A stretch of 64,000 nucleotides of DNA, from contig NZ_MPVN01000002.1 in NCBI RefSeq assembly GCF_001955535.1, positions 806,001 to 870,000 on the forward strand, read 5' to 3'. A program made the position numbers and the translations under genes. The first letter of the stretch is position 1. The number at the start of each line of letters is the position of its first letter. Under the pieces are notes generated by a model. It was not told the DNA's origin, did not search any database, and saw nothing but the letters and a program-made list of their open reading frames with translations. This stretch comes from Paenibacillus sp. FSL H7-0326 (GTDB taxonomy: Bacteria > Bacillota > Bacilli > Paenibacillales > Paenibacillaceae). This document shows positions 20,707-30,651 of this stretch, piece after piece.

Positions 20707-21888
20707 TTATTTGACGGTTAATGCCCCAATAAATTCAGCAAAAACTTCGTTCCCGTACAGGACTCCCTGACTGCTCAAACGATATCCGTCACCTGTGGCA
20801 TCAAGGAGACCTGCATGCACCATTTTATGCAGCGGTCCAGCAAATATGTCTTCGACTTTCTCACCGAATTGTGCTTCAAAGCGGCTGGTCGATACCCCAT
20901 CCAGCATACGCAGGCCCACCATCATGAAGTCTTCCATCGCCTCTTCTCTTGTGATCTGAGCGGTTTCGAGTCTTGGAAGACCTTGTTCTGCTTTTTCTAT
21001 ATAAGGGTTCACACCTTTGACATTCATGTGGCGTTCACGACCTACATATCCATGGGCTCCTGCACCAAGTCCGTAATAATCTTCATTTCTCCAATACGTC
21101 ATATTGTGACGGCTTTGCATTCCAGGCTTCGCAAAATTGCTGATCTCATATTGGATATATCCAGCATCCTTCATTCTCTGCATCAGATGCTTATACATCT
21201 CCAGCTCATGGTCCTCATCCGGGAGAGGCAGCTGATTCTTCTGGAACAGCGTATGGAAGAGTGTGTTCTCCTCAACCTTAAGCCCATAGATCGAGTAGTG
21301 AGGAAGATCAAGCTCTAGTGCTCTACTCACGCTCTCTGAGAGCATATCGACCGTTTGGTTCGGCAATCCAAACATCAAATCAATAGATAGATTCGTCAAG
21401 CCCGCTTTGCGCGCATTTTCCAGACTGCGATATACATCATCTGTATTATGAATACGGCCAATACCAGTCAGCAGCTCATTTTGAAAAGCCTGTACCCCGA
21501 AGCTGACCCGATTGACGCCCCCCTCTTTCATTACGGACAGCTTCTCCAGATCCGTTGTTCCTGGATTCGCCTCCATGGAGAATTCAATATCGTCTGCCCA
21601 GTCCGGGAAATAAGTTCGAACCGATTTCAAAAAGTACTCCATCTCGTCTGGCTTCAATACGGTTGGTGTCCCTCCGCCAACAAATATGGTCTTAATCTCG
21701 CCTGGAGGTGTCTTCTTGACGGTATACTCCATCTCCCTCTCCAGCGCTTCTAAATATTTCATGACTGGCTGATCCTTCAGCACATAGGAATTAAAATCAC
21801 AGTAGAAACATTTATTGGTGCAAAAAGGAATATGAATATACACCGCTTCGGGTGCGCTATTTATCAATTTCGGCATCTCTGCTGCCAT
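20707..21888 (-). CDS. hemW: HemW, radical-SAM heme chaperone (coproporphyrinogen oxidase-like)
   Basis: This belongs to the HemN/HemW family of radical-SAM proteins. The cluster motif CTNKCFYCDF (Cys 23, 27, 30) follows AVYIHIPF, and the family's GGGTPT comes later. The motif is CXXXCXXCDF, without the extra cysteine of true HemN (CXXXCXXCXC), which favours a heme-transfer role over coproporphyrinogen oxidation. Length 393 fits. It lies downstream of lepA, as in B. subtilis. The ATG at 21888 has AGAGGGGG upstream. Confidence 0.9.
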   Translation of the reverse strand: MAAEMPKLINSAPEAVYIHIPFCTNKCFYCDFNSYVLKDQPVMKYLEALEREMEYTVKKTPPGEIKTIFVGGGTPTVLKPDEMEYFLKSVRTYFPDWADDIEFSMEANPGTTDLEKLSVMKEGGVNRVSFGVQAFQNELLTGIGRIHNTDDVYRSLENARKAGLTNLSIDLMFGLPNQTVDMLSESVSRALELDLPHYSIYGLKVEENTLFHTLFQKNQLPLPDEDHELEMYKHLMQRMKDAGYIQYEISNFAKPGMQSRHNMTYWRNEDYYGLGAGAHGYVGRERHMNVKGVNPYIEKAEQGLPRLETAQITREEAMEDFMMVGLRMLDGVSTSRFEAQFGEKVEDIFAGPLHKMVHAGLLDATGDGYRLSSQGVLYGNEVFAEFIGALTVK

Positions 21889-22004
21889 GCGGGTATACCC
21901 CCTCTAATATAAGTTGATAGAATCAATTTCGTAAAATTGATTCAACCTGCAATAATATGCATGATCATTCATCGCTTACAAGAAGCCATTGTATCGTTAA
22001 TGAA

Positions 22005-22035
22005 GAAAAAAGGAAAGCCGATACGGCTTCCCTTA
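22005..22035 (-). terminator. Intrinsic terminator of lepA
   Basis: On the minus strand GGGAAGCCG, TAT, CGGCTTTCC and then six T. It lies just past the lepA stop. Confidence 0.88.
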
Positions 22036-22044
22036 TTCTGTACA

Positions 22045-23862
22045 TTAATTATCGTCAATCTTCAGTACCGCCATAAATGCTTCCTGCGGCACCTCTACGT
22101 TACCTACTTGCTTCATCCGTTTCTTACCTTCTTTTTGCTTCTCTAGCAGCTTCCGCTTACGTGAGATGTCACCGCCGTAACATTTGGAGAGTACGTTCTT
22201 ACGCATCGCCTTAATTGTTTCGCGGGCAACCACCTTTGTTCCGACAGACGCTTGAATCGGCACCTCGAACATCTGTCTTGGAATCAGCTCACGCAGCTTC
22301 TCACAAATGATCCGTCCGCGCTGATACGCACGCTCGCGGTGTACGATGAAGGAGAGTGCATCGACCTGCTCCCCATTCAGCAGAATGTCCATCTTCACCA
22401 GATTCGACTGGCGATAACCGGAAATCTCGTAGTCATAAGAGGCATAGCCCTTCGTGCTGGACTTCAGCTGATCGAAGAAGTCATACACAATCTCAGCAAG
22501 AGGAATATCATAGGTGATCGTTACCCGGTTGGAGTCGATATATTCCATATTCAAATATTCTCCGCGCTTGCTCTGACACAGCTCCATTACCGTTCCAACA
22601 TAATCATTCGGTACGATGATGTCAGCTTTGACGTAGGGCTCCTCTACGTTATCAATACGTCCAACCTCAGGGTAGTTCGACGGGTTGTCGATCTCCAGAA
22701 CTTCTCCGTTCGTCAGATTAACCCGGTAAATAACGCTTGGGGCTGTAGTGATGAGCGGAATATTAAACTCACGTTCAATCCGTTCTTGAATAACATCCAT
22801 GTGCAGGAGGCCGAGGAATCCACAGCGGAAGCCGAAGCCGAGCGCACTGGATGTCTCCGGCTCAAAGCTGAGTGAAGCATCGTTCAGCTGCAGCTTCTCA
22901 AGCGCCTCACGCAGGTCGTTATAATCGGATGTATCGATTGGATAGAGTCCGCAGTATACCATTGGGTTAATCTTACGATAACCCGGCAGCGGTTCCGAAG
23001 TCGGATTCTTCGCATCAGTGATCGTATCCCCGACCCGGGTGTCGCCTACATGCTTGATCCCGGCAACGACAAAGCCTACATCGCCGACGTTCAGCTCGTC
23101 CACAATCGTCATCCGCGGCATGAACGCACCGACCTCAATAACTTCGAACGATTTGTTAGTCGCCATCATCTTGATCTTCGAGCCGGCCTTGATCTTCCCG
23201 TCGACGACACGAATGTATACAATAACTCCCTTATAAGGGTCATAGTGCGAGTCAAAAATAAGTGCCTTCAGTGGATTGTTCGGATCGCCTGTAGGTGCAG
23301 GCACACCGGTCACAACCTGCTCCAAAATTTCTTTAATTCCGATGCCTGCTTTGGCGGAAGCAAGTACAGCTTCACTGGCATCCAGACCGATAACATCTTC
23401 AATCTCCTGCTTTACACGTTCAGGATCTGCGCTTGGAAGATCGATTTTGTTAATAACCGGCAGAATCTCAAGATCGTTATCGAGCGCAAGGTACACGTTC
23501 GCAAGCGTCTGAGCTTCGATGCCCTGAGCCGCATCCACCACCAGAAGCGCGCCTTCACAGGCTGCCAGACTGCGGGATACCTCATACGTAAAATCGACGT
23601 GCCCCGGCGTATCAATCAGGTTCAGAATATACTCTTCACCGTTATCAGCCTTGTACGTCAAACGTACGGCCTGGAGCTTGATTGTAATTCCGCGTTCACG
23701 CTCCAGCTCCATTTGGTCAAGCACCTGCTCCTGCATCTCGCGCGATGTTAGTGCACCCGTGTACTCCAGAATACGGTCTGCCAATGTAGACTTACCGTGG
23801 TCTATATGTGCAATGATACTGAAATTTCTAATTTTCTTTTGTCTTGCCTGAATGTCTGTCAT
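22045..23862 (-). CDS. lepA: LepA / elongation factor 4
   Basis: LepA is a translational GTPase that acts on stalled or assembling ribosomes. The G1 motif is [14 protein letters not shown]3 is DTPGHVDF and G4 is NKIDLPSAD. The C-terminal LepA-specific domain contains [22 protein letters not shown]. The 605-residue length is standard. The ATG at 23862 has GGGGGTAAGG upstream. It follows the yqxA-like gene, as in other Bacillales. Confidence 0.98.
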   Translation of the reverse strand: MTDIQARQKKIRNFSIIAHIDHGKSTLADRILEYTGALTSREMQEQVLDQMELERERGITIKLQAVRLTYKADNGEEYILNLIDTPGHVDFTYEVSRSLAACEGALLVVDAAQGIEAQTLANVYLALDNDLEILPVINKIDLPSADPERVKQEIEDVIGLDASEAVLASAKAGIGIKEILEQVVTGVPAPTGDPNNPLKALIFDSHYDPYKGVIVYIRVVDGKIKAGSKIKMMATNKSFEVIEVGAFMPRMTIVDELNVGDVGFVVAGIKHVGDTRVGDTITDAKNPTSEPLPGYRKINPMVYCGLYPIDTSDYNDLREALEKLQLNDASLSFEPETSSALGFGFRCGFLGLLHMDVIQERIEREFNIPLITTAPSVIYRVNLTNGEVLEIDNPSNYPEVGRIDNVEEPYVKADIIVPNDYVGTVMELCQSKRGEYLNMEYIDSNRVTITYDIPLAEIVYDFFDQLKSSTKGYASYDYEISGYRQSNLVKMDILLNGEQVDALSFIVHRERAYQRGRIICEKLRELIPRQMFEVPIQASVGTKVVARETIKAMRKNVLSKCYGGDISRKRKLLEKQKEGKKRMKQVGNVEVPQEAFMAVLKIDDN

Positions 23863-23940
23863 GCCTTACCCCCACAAACAGCCTAATGTCAATCATCTCA
23901 TTATAGCAGTTAGAGGTACAGCCTTCAATATTTGGATCAT

Positions 23941-24315
23941 CTATTCCGTTACACCGTTAAAAAGGGAAACGACCCAGCGGATGCCGCTCTGCGATACCTG
24001 CTGGAGCAGACCGGCTGTTTTTTCGGCAAGAACATCGACAGCAGAAGCTTTAGCAGGCTCTGTGGTAAGTACATCACGCGGGGTGACAATCTGAGGCTGT
24101 GCTTCAGGCAAGGAAGCAGATACCGTCTGCTCCAATTCATTAGCCTCCATAGCCTGTTCCTGCTGATATTCCTGCTGTAATTGCTGCTGTGCACTGACAC
24201 CCTGACCTTGCTGCCCCTCAAGTGAAAATCCAGTGCCCGCGATCTGCATTCCCATCAGCATTCCCAGAATGAGCAGAATTGCGAATATAATCAGCCTTTT
24301 CCCAAATGCGGCCAT
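23941..24315 (-). CDS. YqxA-like protein (DUF3679)
   Basis: This 124-residue membrane-anchored protein has an N-terminal hydrophobic helix (KRLIIFAILLILGMLMGMQI), then a Gln/Glu-rich region exposed outside the membrane. Its position between spoIIP and lepA matches yqxA of B. subtilis (DUF3679), and the start of the helix fits. The ATG at 24315 is preceded by GGGGG eight bases away. An upstream in-frame ATG at 24381 has AAAGGA only three bases away and is less likely. Function is unknown; a role in the mother cell is possible from the neighbour. Confidence 0.75.
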   Translation of the reverse strand: MAAFGKRLIIFAILLILGMLMGMQIAGTGFSLEGQQGQGVSAQQQLQQEYQQEQAMEANELEQTVSASLPEAQPQIVTPRDVLTTEPAKASAVDVLAEKTAGLLQQVSQSGIRWVVSLFNGVTE

Positions 24316-24381
24316 TATTCTTCCCCCAATATCAAATTTGCTCCATTGGAGCCTATTTGTCTGAATCCATTCATAGCTCAT

Positions 24382-25659
24382 TTATCCTTTATTTGCTGAT
24401 GAAGAATCGTCGGTGCTCGCCTTCTCCACATTCTGATCTTCCATGTACACTTCAGCGATGATATCCGCCAGAGCTTCTGAGGTGCGCTTCAGCTCCTCTT
24501 CCGTGTTATCGATTCCGCCGATTTCAACCAGGATGCTGTTATCCGATAAAGACTGGTTATACTCGCCGTTATTTCCTCCCCCGCCATCCTTGCCCCATAC
24601 GCCTCTTGATACTCCGGGATACTTCTTCTCCATTTTCTTATGCAGCTGTGCAGCGTAAGCCTCATTTTTCTCCCAGTTAGGATTGTCGTGACCGATGATG
24701 AAATACACTTTGGCATAAGTGACTCCATTAATTTTCGCCGTCGTCTTGCTCTTACGCTGAGAGTCGCGATGAATGTCAATCAGATACGTCAGCTCATCAT
24801 TCTCCGCCATTGCTGCCTTCACGGTCTCTCTTGAATATTTATAGGAATAGTTCCAGTTATAGTCCTCCTGAGTGGTTACGTAGTCCTCCTGTGCGTGAAC
24901 CGTACCTACACCCTGCTTCTCTAGCTGTTTGCTGACAAAGGAACCTACCCTGAACACGTTGGCACTGGCTTTTCCCGACGAAGGATTCGTGCTGTCCGTG
25001 CCGAGCAGGGGATTATAAGCTTCATGTGGATGAGAATGATAGATGAGTACTGTTTTTTTGAGAGCTTCCTCCGGATCTTGCTCATCAATGACCTCGCCAG
25101 GCACCTCAGTCGGAGGATCTTCTTCTGCTGATGGTGGTTCTTCTGTATTGTTCTCTGTTGGTTCAGGATCAGTCTCTTCGTCCTTACCTTCAACGGAAGA
25201 AGCGACAAATCCGGGGTCTGGCTGATAATCCTGCGGAGCTTCTGCCATCTCATTGCCTGAGCCGCTTCTCAGCAGTACCGGCTTATTGCTTGCCATACCG
25301 GGAACCTGACTTGCAATCAGGCTCTTGGGATTCAGTGGATCTACGCCTGTCAGCAGTTCAAATACAAAGGATGTCACCTGTTCAGAGGTTAAGGTTGACT
25401 GCTGCTTGCCTTGGGCCAGATGCGGAACCTCCATACCCAGCACATCCATAAATATTCCGCTTGATATCGACCCGGCAAACCCCTGCATAGAGGAGACAGG
25501 TGAAGTATTCAGCCTTCTCTCTGCCATTCCTGACAAACCAAGCAGAACAAAAAATAGGGCAGACACCAATATAAGCAGCAATAGTGCACGCCCTGTCGCC
25601 AAAATACGAAGAACTCGTGCTCTCATTCTCGAAACGTTCCAGGTTTGAATCTTATTCAT
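24382..25659 (-). CDS. spoIIP: SpoIIP, stage II sporulation cell-wall hydrolase
   Basis: SpoIIP is the amidase and endopeptidase that thins septal peptidoglycan and drives engulfment together with SpoIID and SpoIIM. A membrane helix spans residues 25-46 (ALLLLILVSALFFVLLGL). The zinc and catalytic motifs are VLIYHSHPHEAYNP, YLIDIHRDS and the final VEIGG. Between the anchor and the catalytic domain lies an acidic Pro/Glu-rich linker of about 60 residues. Length 425. The start has GGAGGTGG upstream. It should be expressed from a sigma-E promoter; none was identified with confidence in the 200 bases upstream. Confidence 0.95.
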   Translation of the reverse strand: MNKIQTWNVSRMRARVLRILATGRALLLLILVSALFFVLLGLSGMAERRLNTSPVSSMQGFAGSISSGIFMDVLGMEVPHLAQGKQQSTLTSEQVTSFVFELLTGVDPLNPKSLIASQVPGMASNKPVLLRSGSGNEMAEAPQDYQPDPGFVASSVEGKDEETDPEPTENNTEEPPSAEEDPPTEVPGEVIDEQDPEEALKKTVLIYHSHPHEAYNPLLGTDSTNPSSGKASANVFRVGSFVSKQLEKQGVGTVHAQEDYVTTQEDYNWNYSYKYSRETVKAAMAENDELTYLIDIHRDSQRKSKTTAKINGVTYAKVYFIIGHDNPNWEKNEAYAAQLHKKMEKKYPGVSRGVWGKDGGGGNNGEYNQSLSDNSILVEIGGIDNTEEELKRTSEALADIIAEVYMEDQNVEKASTDDSSSANKG

Positions 25660-25763
25660 AATGGGATTATTCCACCTCCGCGAGCGATTCAGCTTGAGTC
25701 TTGTAATCTCTCATATTTCAAAACTATGAACTCTCACGAAAAAGTAGAACCAGGAAAATAGCA

Positions 25764-25796
25764 AAAAAAAGAAGACCGATAGATTCGGCCTTCTTG
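25764..25796 (-). terminator. Intrinsic terminator of gpr
   Basis: On the minus strand AAGAAGGCCGA/TCGGTCTTCTT with a short loop is followed by eight T. It lies between gpr and spoIIP, so the two are separate transcripts. Confidence 0.88.
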
Positions 25797-25861
25797 TTCA
25801 GGTGGAGCCTCTAGCTTGCAGTCAGCACTTTGCTAAGTGTCTAAGTGTGTATGGCGCTGTG

Positions 25862-26854
25862 TTAGTGTGTATAGGATGCTACATTCTCAAGCTTCACGGC
25901 GTCATGCAAGGCGGCATTCAGGCCGCTTGCGATAATATTTGCGATATCTTCGATAAATTCGTCAATTTCCTTTGGGGTCACAATTAAATCATGTCCAAGC
26001 GGATCAAGCACTTCTTTTACGAGACCGAGTCTTTCCTGCTCACTGATCTCATTCAGCACCCCGAGAATCTGACTGCCTGCATCCGTTTGCTTGTTAAAGT
26101 GGGCCTGCATGAGCTCAAAGGTTGTATTAACAATCGTTGAGGCGTAGCATACCGTCGGTACACCGATGGCAATACAAGGCACGCCCATAATTTCCTTCGT
26201 GATTCCTTTGCGCTTGTTCCCAATGCCCGAGCCCGGATGAATGCCGATGTCCGCCACCTGTATCGTTGTGTTTACTCTTTCAAGCGAACGGGAGGCGAGC
26301 GAATCGATGGCGATGATCAGGTCCGGCTTGGTCAGCTCTACAATTCCCTGGATCGTCTCACTGGATTCAATACCTGTAAGGCCTAGAACACCTGGTGCTA
26401 TCGCGCTCACTTCGCGGTATCCAGGGGATACCTGATCTGGCATTAGCTCGAAGTATTGCCGTGTAACGAGCGTATTCTCTACAACAAGCGGTCCCAGAGA
26501 ATCGGGGGTCACATTCCAGTTACCTAATCCGACGATAAATACCTTCGACTGCTTGTTAATCCCAATCTTCGCAATGAAATCTTCCATTTCTTTGGTAAAT
26601 ACAGCAGTGACCTGCTCTTGGAGAGTCGTGTCGCCATTCCGAAGCTTGGGCACTTCAAGAGTTACATAATGTCCCATAATCCGTCCCAAGCGCTGTGCTC
26701 CTTGTTCATTCAATACGTCAAGCCGAGTCACTTTGACGTCACCTAACTGCTCCACGTCCTCCTGGATGCCAGACATCTCTTGGACTCCGGCAAGCTCACG
26801 GGCTTCGATGGCAAGATCGGTGCGTACGCCATACTTTTGCAGATCTAGTGTCAT
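25862..26854 (-). CDS. gpr: GPR, germination protease
   Basis: GPR degrades the small acid-soluble spore proteins at germination and is made as a zymogen in the forespore. The N-terminus YGVRTDLAIEARELAG carries the region cleaved during maturation. The core has GNWNVTPDSLGPLVV, IDSLASRSLERVN and the GIHPGSGIGNKRKGI segment. Length 330. The start has GGGAGG upstream. A possible sigma-G type promoter lies about 40-70 bases upstream. Confidence 0.96.
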   Translation of the reverse strand: MTLDLQKYGVRTDLAIEARELAGVQEMSGIQEDVEQLGDVKVTRLDVLNEQGAQRLGRIMGHYVTLEVPKLRNGDTTLQEQVTAVFTKEMEDFIAKIGINKQSKVFIVGLGNWNVTPDSLGPLVVENTLVTRQYFELMPDQVSPGYREVSAIAPGVLGLTGIESSETIQGIVELTKPDLIIAIDSLASRSLERVNTTIQVADIGIHPGSGIGNKRKGITKEIMGVPCIAIGVPTVCYASTIVNTTFELMQAHFNKQTDAGSQILGVLNEISEQERLGLVKEVLDPLGHDLIVTPKEIDEFIEDIANIIASGLNAALHDAVKLENVASYTH

Positions 26855-26893
26855 GCTGTGTAGTTCCTCCCTCAGTAAGTAACAAGTTTATCG

Positions 26894-26924
26894 TAGTGTG
26901 CGCCGAACAAGACCTTTTTTATGC
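26894..26924 (-). promoter_or_regulatory. Possible sigma-G/F promoter of gpr
   Basis: On the minus strand GCATA (26920-26924) and CACACTA (26894-26900) resemble the -35 and -10 boxes of forespore promoters, but the spacing of 19 is one or two longer than usual. Confidence 0.3.
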
Positions 26925-26976
26925 AAAATTGCCAGCCGATCCTCTATTTTCACAAGAACATCACATATGTTATTGT

Positions 26977-27005
26977 TGCTTTTTGAGGGTGCTCATGCTA
27001 GAATA
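26977..27005 (+). promoter_or_regulatory. Sigma-A promoter of rpsT
   Basis: TTGCTT (26977-26982), 17 bases, TAGAAT (27000-27005). Transcription would start some 50 bases before the rpsT start codon. Confidence 0.65.
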
Positions 27006-27064
27006 TTTTAAGTTGTGAAACGTTTTGTATTTCATAAGTATTGCCTTAACAGGAGGTGAATGTA

Positions 27065-27337
27065 ATGCCAAACATCAAATCCGCTGTGAAACGCGTTAAA
27101 ACTAACGATAAACGTCGTGCGCTGAACGCTTCCCAGAAGTCTGCACTGCGTACAGCTGTTAAAGCTGCTGACCAAGCGCTGACTACGAACGAAGTTGAAA
27201 CAGCTAAAGCTGCGATTCAAGCTGCTTCCAAAAAATTGGACAAAGCTGTATCTAAAGGTCTTGTTCATAAAAATGCTGCAGCCCGTAAAAAATCCCGCTT
27301 GGCTAAAAAATTGAACGCTCTTACTGCTAACGCATAA
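27065..27337 (+). CDS. rpsT: Ribosomal protein S20
   Basis: S20 is a small helical protein of the 30S subunit. It begins [18 protein letters not shown] and is rich in Lys and Ala throughout (90 residues, C-terminus NALTANA). The start at 27065 has AGGAGG eight bases upstream; the frame also has an ATG-less extension of three codons that overlaps this site. It has its own promoter and terminator and is divergent from gpr. Confidence 0.98.
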   Translation: MPNIKSAVKRVKTNDKRRALNASQKSALRTAVKAADQALTTNEVETAKAAIQAASKKLDKAVSKGLVHKNAAARKKSRLAKKLNALTANA

Positions 27338-27363
27338 GACTGCGTTTCTTATAATGACTAAGC

Positions 27364-27399
27364 AAAAATCCTGACCAGCCCAGCTGATCAGGATTTTTT
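27364..27399 (+). terminator. Intrinsic terminator of rpsT
   Basis: AAAATCCTGA/TCAGGATTTT around a loop of about 12 bases, ending in six T. Confidence 0.92.
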
Positions 27400-27432
27400 A
27401 GTTTCTTTTCCATATATCAATGTCAATTCAAG

Positions 27433-27849
27433 TTAGGCCTCGCCGCTGAGCTGCCACGTAATTCCGTACTTGTCTCGAACCATGCCGTACAGGGGACTAA
27501 AGAAGGTAGACTGCAGTTCCATCAGCACTTTCCCTCCGTCAGCCAGTCCCTCATACATTCCCTTCAGCCGGTCCAGCTCCGAAGTCGTTATGGCAATGGT
27601 GACCTGATCACCTAAGGTATAGGGCTGTCCATACATGGAGTCAGAGAACAAGATTTTATTACCATCGATCTCCAGCGCCCCATGCAGCACTCGATTCTTC
27701 AAATGCTCCGGCATGGGTTCAGATGAATTCGGAAGCTCACCATACGTCTGAACACCCAGATTCTTCGCCTGTAGAACCTTCTCATAAAAAGAAATTGCTT
27801 CAGCACACTGTCCATCCAAATAAATATACGGTGATATTACCATTGACAT
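27433..27849 (-). CDS. VOC-family (PhnB/YjdN-like) protein
   Basis: This 138-residue protein of the vicinal-oxygen-chelate fold has the PhnB-like pattern: SPYIYLDGQCAEAISFYEKVL at the N-terminus, LHGALEIDGNKILFSDS in the middle and PLYGMVRDKYGITWQL at the end. Members include metal-dependent enzymes and ligand-binding proteins; the substrate here is unknown. Two close ATG codons (27849 and 27843) can serve as start, with GAGGACG upstream. It is convergent with rpsT and stands downstream of holA with a 93-base gap. Confidence 0.82.
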   Translation of the reverse strand: MSMVISPYIYLDGQCAEAISFYEKVLQAKNLGVQTYGELPNSSEPMPEHLKNRVLHGALEIDGNKILFSDSMYGQPYTLGDQVTIAITTSELDRLKGMYEGLADGGKVLMELQSTFFSPLYGMVRDKYGITWQLSGEA

Positions 27850-27942
27850 TGTTCGTCCTCATTCCATAACAAGCGTATAGGCAAAAGACATTGGCACCTA
27901 TCGAGCCTATTATATCCAAATTATGGAGAAAAATCTATCAGA

Positions 27943-28965
27943 TCAGGCACCTAGCTTCAGTAGAAACAATTCAAGTCCAAGCACTTTATCAATAGCTCCT
28001 GTCTTCATTTGATAATCGAGTTCTGCCAGATGCTTCAGAATGAGACGCAGCCGGTCCGCCTGGAACTTCTTCGATTGCTCTCCAGCGATCTTGACCGCAT
28101 AGGGATGGAGCCCCAGCGTACTTGCAATTTGCTGCTGAGAATAGCTCTGGGAAGCCAGCTCTTTCACCTGCAGTATAATGCGGAATTGTCTGGCGATCAG
28201 CGCCATAATCTTGATCGGCTCTTCCTTCTGCTTCAATAATTCGTAGAAGATTTCAAGTGCGCTGCTCAGCCTTAATCGTGCGATTTCCTCCACCATGGCA
28301 AAGATGTTCTGTTCGGTATTTCTCGCTACCATTGCTTCCACGTCAGAGACCGCAACTGTTCCTCCCGAACCCGCATAGAGACACAGCTTGTCTACTTCAG
28401 CAGATAAGGTCTGCAGGCTCGTGCCTGCTCTCGATACAAGCGCATCGGCTGCTGCCTTCTCTATAACTACTTTCTGTGACTCCGCTTTTTTAACAATCCA
28501 GCCAATCAGTTCATCCCCTTGGAGTGCTCCAAAGGACAATACCGTCGCTTTACTTTTCATCGTTTTTACGATCTTCTTGCGTTCATCCAGCTTCTCGCCC
28601 TGGACCATAAATATAAGTACGCTGTATTCAGCGGGATTGTCCAAATAAGACGTCAGTGACTCCATACGATGCTCAATCTTGGAGTTATCTTTGCCTGCTG
28701 TAAACAGCTGTTGATCCCGAATAAAGATCAACTTCCGGGGCACCAAAAAAGGAACCGTCTCCGCTTCCTCAATCACTTGTTCAATAGGTGTATCGGCTGT
28801 ATCATACGTTGCTATTGCAAAGTCACGATGAGCTTCTTCTATGAGCTGCTCCTTCATTAAATCTGCAAACTGCTTCATTTGGTATTTCTCTGTTCCATAC
28901 AGCAGATAGACACTGGCCGGACTGCCGCCTCGAATTGCTTTTGCTGCTGCCTTTACATCACTCAC
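27943..28965 (-). CDS. holA: HolA, DNA polymerase III delta subunit
   Basis: Delta is the clamp-loader subunit that opens the sliding clamp. The family start ASVYLLYGTEKYQMKQFADLM is followed by the degenerate AAA+ domain and the C-terminal collar domain (LAELDYQMKTGAIDKVLGLELFLLKL). Length 340. The start codon is GTG with GGAGG about 11 bases upstream. In B. subtilis the same gene (yqeN) lies between comEC and rpsT; here comEC is about 12 kb away, with other genes inserted. Confidence 0.95.
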   Translation of the reverse strand: MSDVKAAAKAIRGGSPASVYLLYGTEKYQMKQFADLMKEQLIEEAHRDFAIATYDTADTPIEQVIEEAETVPFLVPRKLIFIRDQQLFTAGKDNSKIEHRMESLTSYLDNPAEYSVLIFMVQGEKLDERKKIVKTMKSKATVLSFGALQGDELIGWIVKKAESQKVVIEKAAADALVSRAGTSLQTLSAEVDKLCLYAGSGGTVAVSDVEAMVARNTEQNIFAMVEEIARLRLSSALEIFYELLKQKEEPIKIMALIARQFRIILQVKELASQSYSQQQIASTLGLHPYAVKIAGEQSKKFQADRLRLILKHLAELDYQMKTGAIDKVLGLELFLLKLGA

Positions 28966-29000
28966 TCACGAACACACCTCCATCCCTACTATCCTAACAG

Positions 29001-29064
29001 AAAAAAAGCAAGACAACAAAGGGACCTTTCCGTCTGTCCTAAACAGGCGGCAGGTCCCTATTGT
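29001..29064 (-). terminator. Long-stem terminator downstream of the anti-sigma gene
   Basis: On the minus strand GGGACCTGCCGCCTGT pairs with ACAGACGGAAAGGTCCC around a five-base loop, with flanking CAA/TTG pairs. A run of seven T follows about 15 bases later. It separates the sigma/anti-sigma transcript from holA. The 150 bases between it and the anti-sigma stop hold only a weak hairpin (29154-29175). Confidence 0.7.
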
Positions 29065-29220
29065 TCAAGCATCTATATAAACACCGGATATCCGAAGACT
29101 GGCTCTAGAAACCATTCGGCCGGCGGTCATACGACGCCTTCCCTAACTTAATCGACTCATCATAAACGATGAATCATCATATACATATTCAGGTGCTGCT
29201 TAAATGGTGTGGGCCAAGTC

Positions 29221-30651
29221 TTATTTCTTGGGTTCAGCGTTCTCCGTATTTTTACTGGAGCTTGGTGTGCTGCTATTTTGCGTTGATGATGGAGCTGTCG
29301 TGCTGCTGTCCGACTTCACCGGTACAGCATAGCTGTGCTGTGTCGTTTTTCCTTCAAACTCTAGTTCATAACTGTACGTCATACTATCTTCAGACCAGTT
29401 TCCTTTAACCCAGGTTCCCTTTAACTCAATGGCTTGCAACAGCTTCTTCTCTTCCTTATTATCTCCATTCAGCTGATATACGTTTAACTTCGTATCTGTG
29501 ACTTCAACGAGATACTTACCGTCAGGCGAGAGCCAATTAGGAGATATCGTCATAACCAGGCCTGGAAGGTCCAAGCTTCTAAAGCCCTGGCTCTGAATCT
29601 CGGATTCATCTCTACTGCTTGGAGGTTCGCTTACTCCAGATGCACTGCTCATTTCTGATGAGGAATTCGACTGGATACTGAAAGTTCCAGTATCCGTGGA
29701 GTTCTGCTCTCCAGCTGAGTTTTGCCCACTTGTATCGCTTTGCCCTTTAGCATCATTGTCTCCACCCTGTGTATTGCCCGTTTGGCCGCTTGTGCTAGGC
29801 TCTGCCGATGGAGCGCTGCTTGAGCTTGGGGCCGGTTTGTGATCCGTAGTCGACTTTGACGGCGATTCGGATTGACTTCCCCCACTACCATTGCCAGACC
29901 CTTTATCTGAGCCAGGGGTAGGAGAAGATGGATCTTCCGCTTTGCTTGGAGCAGCTTCCCTGTCAGTATTAGGAGCAGCGGTTTCTGTGTCTTGAGCATG
30001 GTTGTCTCCTGAATTGGATGGTGACGGCACTTCTTCTGCCCGAGCTGTATCCGCCTGATCAGATTGAACCTCTCCCGTCTCCGTTCCTGCTGCCTCCGTC
30101 TCCGTACCGGATTCCTTCAGCTTCAGGCTGGCATCTGCCTCTTCCGATTTAGGAGCGACGCCCCCGCTGCCGCTAGTAGAATCGGATTGCTGTTCCGTTT
30201 CACTCATCAGGTGGGAGTCCACTTCGGCCTGATTCAATTGCTGCGGTTCATAGTTATATACAGCAACACCGAGAATAACCGCTGCTGCTGCAGTACCCAT
30301 GATCATACGGCCTACATAGGATTTCATCCATCCTTTTGAAGCCTTGGTTGAAGGACGACCGGGTAATACGGTCAGCTCAGGCTCCTTCTTCATTTCTTGA
30401 AGAGCACTTCCCTGTTCCTTCTTTGCACGATCTATTGCATCAAGCTGCGGCATAATTCGATCTACCAAGCTGAATGGCGGGGCTACGTCAGGTATTGCTT
30501 CTAAATCCCGCGACAACGCTTTTAATATTTGAAATTTCTCCGAACAGCTCGGACAAGTCTTCATATGCGCAAAAAGCTGCTCTTTTTCCTGATCGTTCAG
30601 ATCATTATCGATATATCGGTGCATACTTTCCACCACCTCTTGGCATTTCAT
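29221..30651 (-). CDS. Zinc-finger anti-sigma factor with large extracytoplasmic region
   Basis: This is a transmembrane anti-sigma factor, expected to hold the adjacent ECF sigma factor at the membrane. The N-terminal zinc-finger motif is H29-X3-C33-X2-C36 with Cys3. One membrane helix follows near residues 112-131 (MIMGTAAAAVILGVAVY). Outside, about 200 residues are extremely Ser/Thr/Gly/Glu-rich. The C-terminus (about 360-450) is a folded domain with SPNWLSPDGKYLVEVTDTKL and WSEDSMTYSYELEF, recalling one or two blades of a TolB-like propeller. At 476 residues it is far longer than usual anti-sigma factors. The start codon directly follows the sigma stop, so the two are coupled. Confidence 0.88.
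   Translation of the reverse strand: MKCQEVVESMHRYIDNDLNDQEKEQLFAHMKTCPSCSEKFQILKALSRDLEAIPDVAPPFSLVDRIMPQLDAIDRAKKEQGSALQEMKKEPELTVLPGRPSTKASKGWMKSYVGRMIMGTAAAAVILGVAVYNYEPQQLNQAEVDSHLMSETEQQSDSTSGSGGVAPKSEEADASLKLKESGTETEAAGTETGEVQSDQADTARAEEVPSPSNSGDNHAQDTETAAPNTDREAAPSKAEDPSSPTPGSDKGSGNGSGGSQSESPSKSTTDHKPAPSSSSAPSAEPSTSGQTGNTQGGDNDAKGQSDTSGQNSAGEQNSTDTGTFSIQSNSSSEMSSASGVSEPPSSRDESEIQSQGFRSLDLPGLVMTISPNWLSPDGKYLVEVTDTKLNVYQLNGDNKEEKKLLQAIELKGTWVKGNWSEDSMTYSYELEFEGKTTQHSYAVPVKSDSSTTAPSSTQNSSTPSSSKNTENAEPKK

Noticed and set aside
22252..22875. A 207-codon plus-strand open frame
   Set aside because: Antisense to lepA, without ribosome binding site or recognisable domain.
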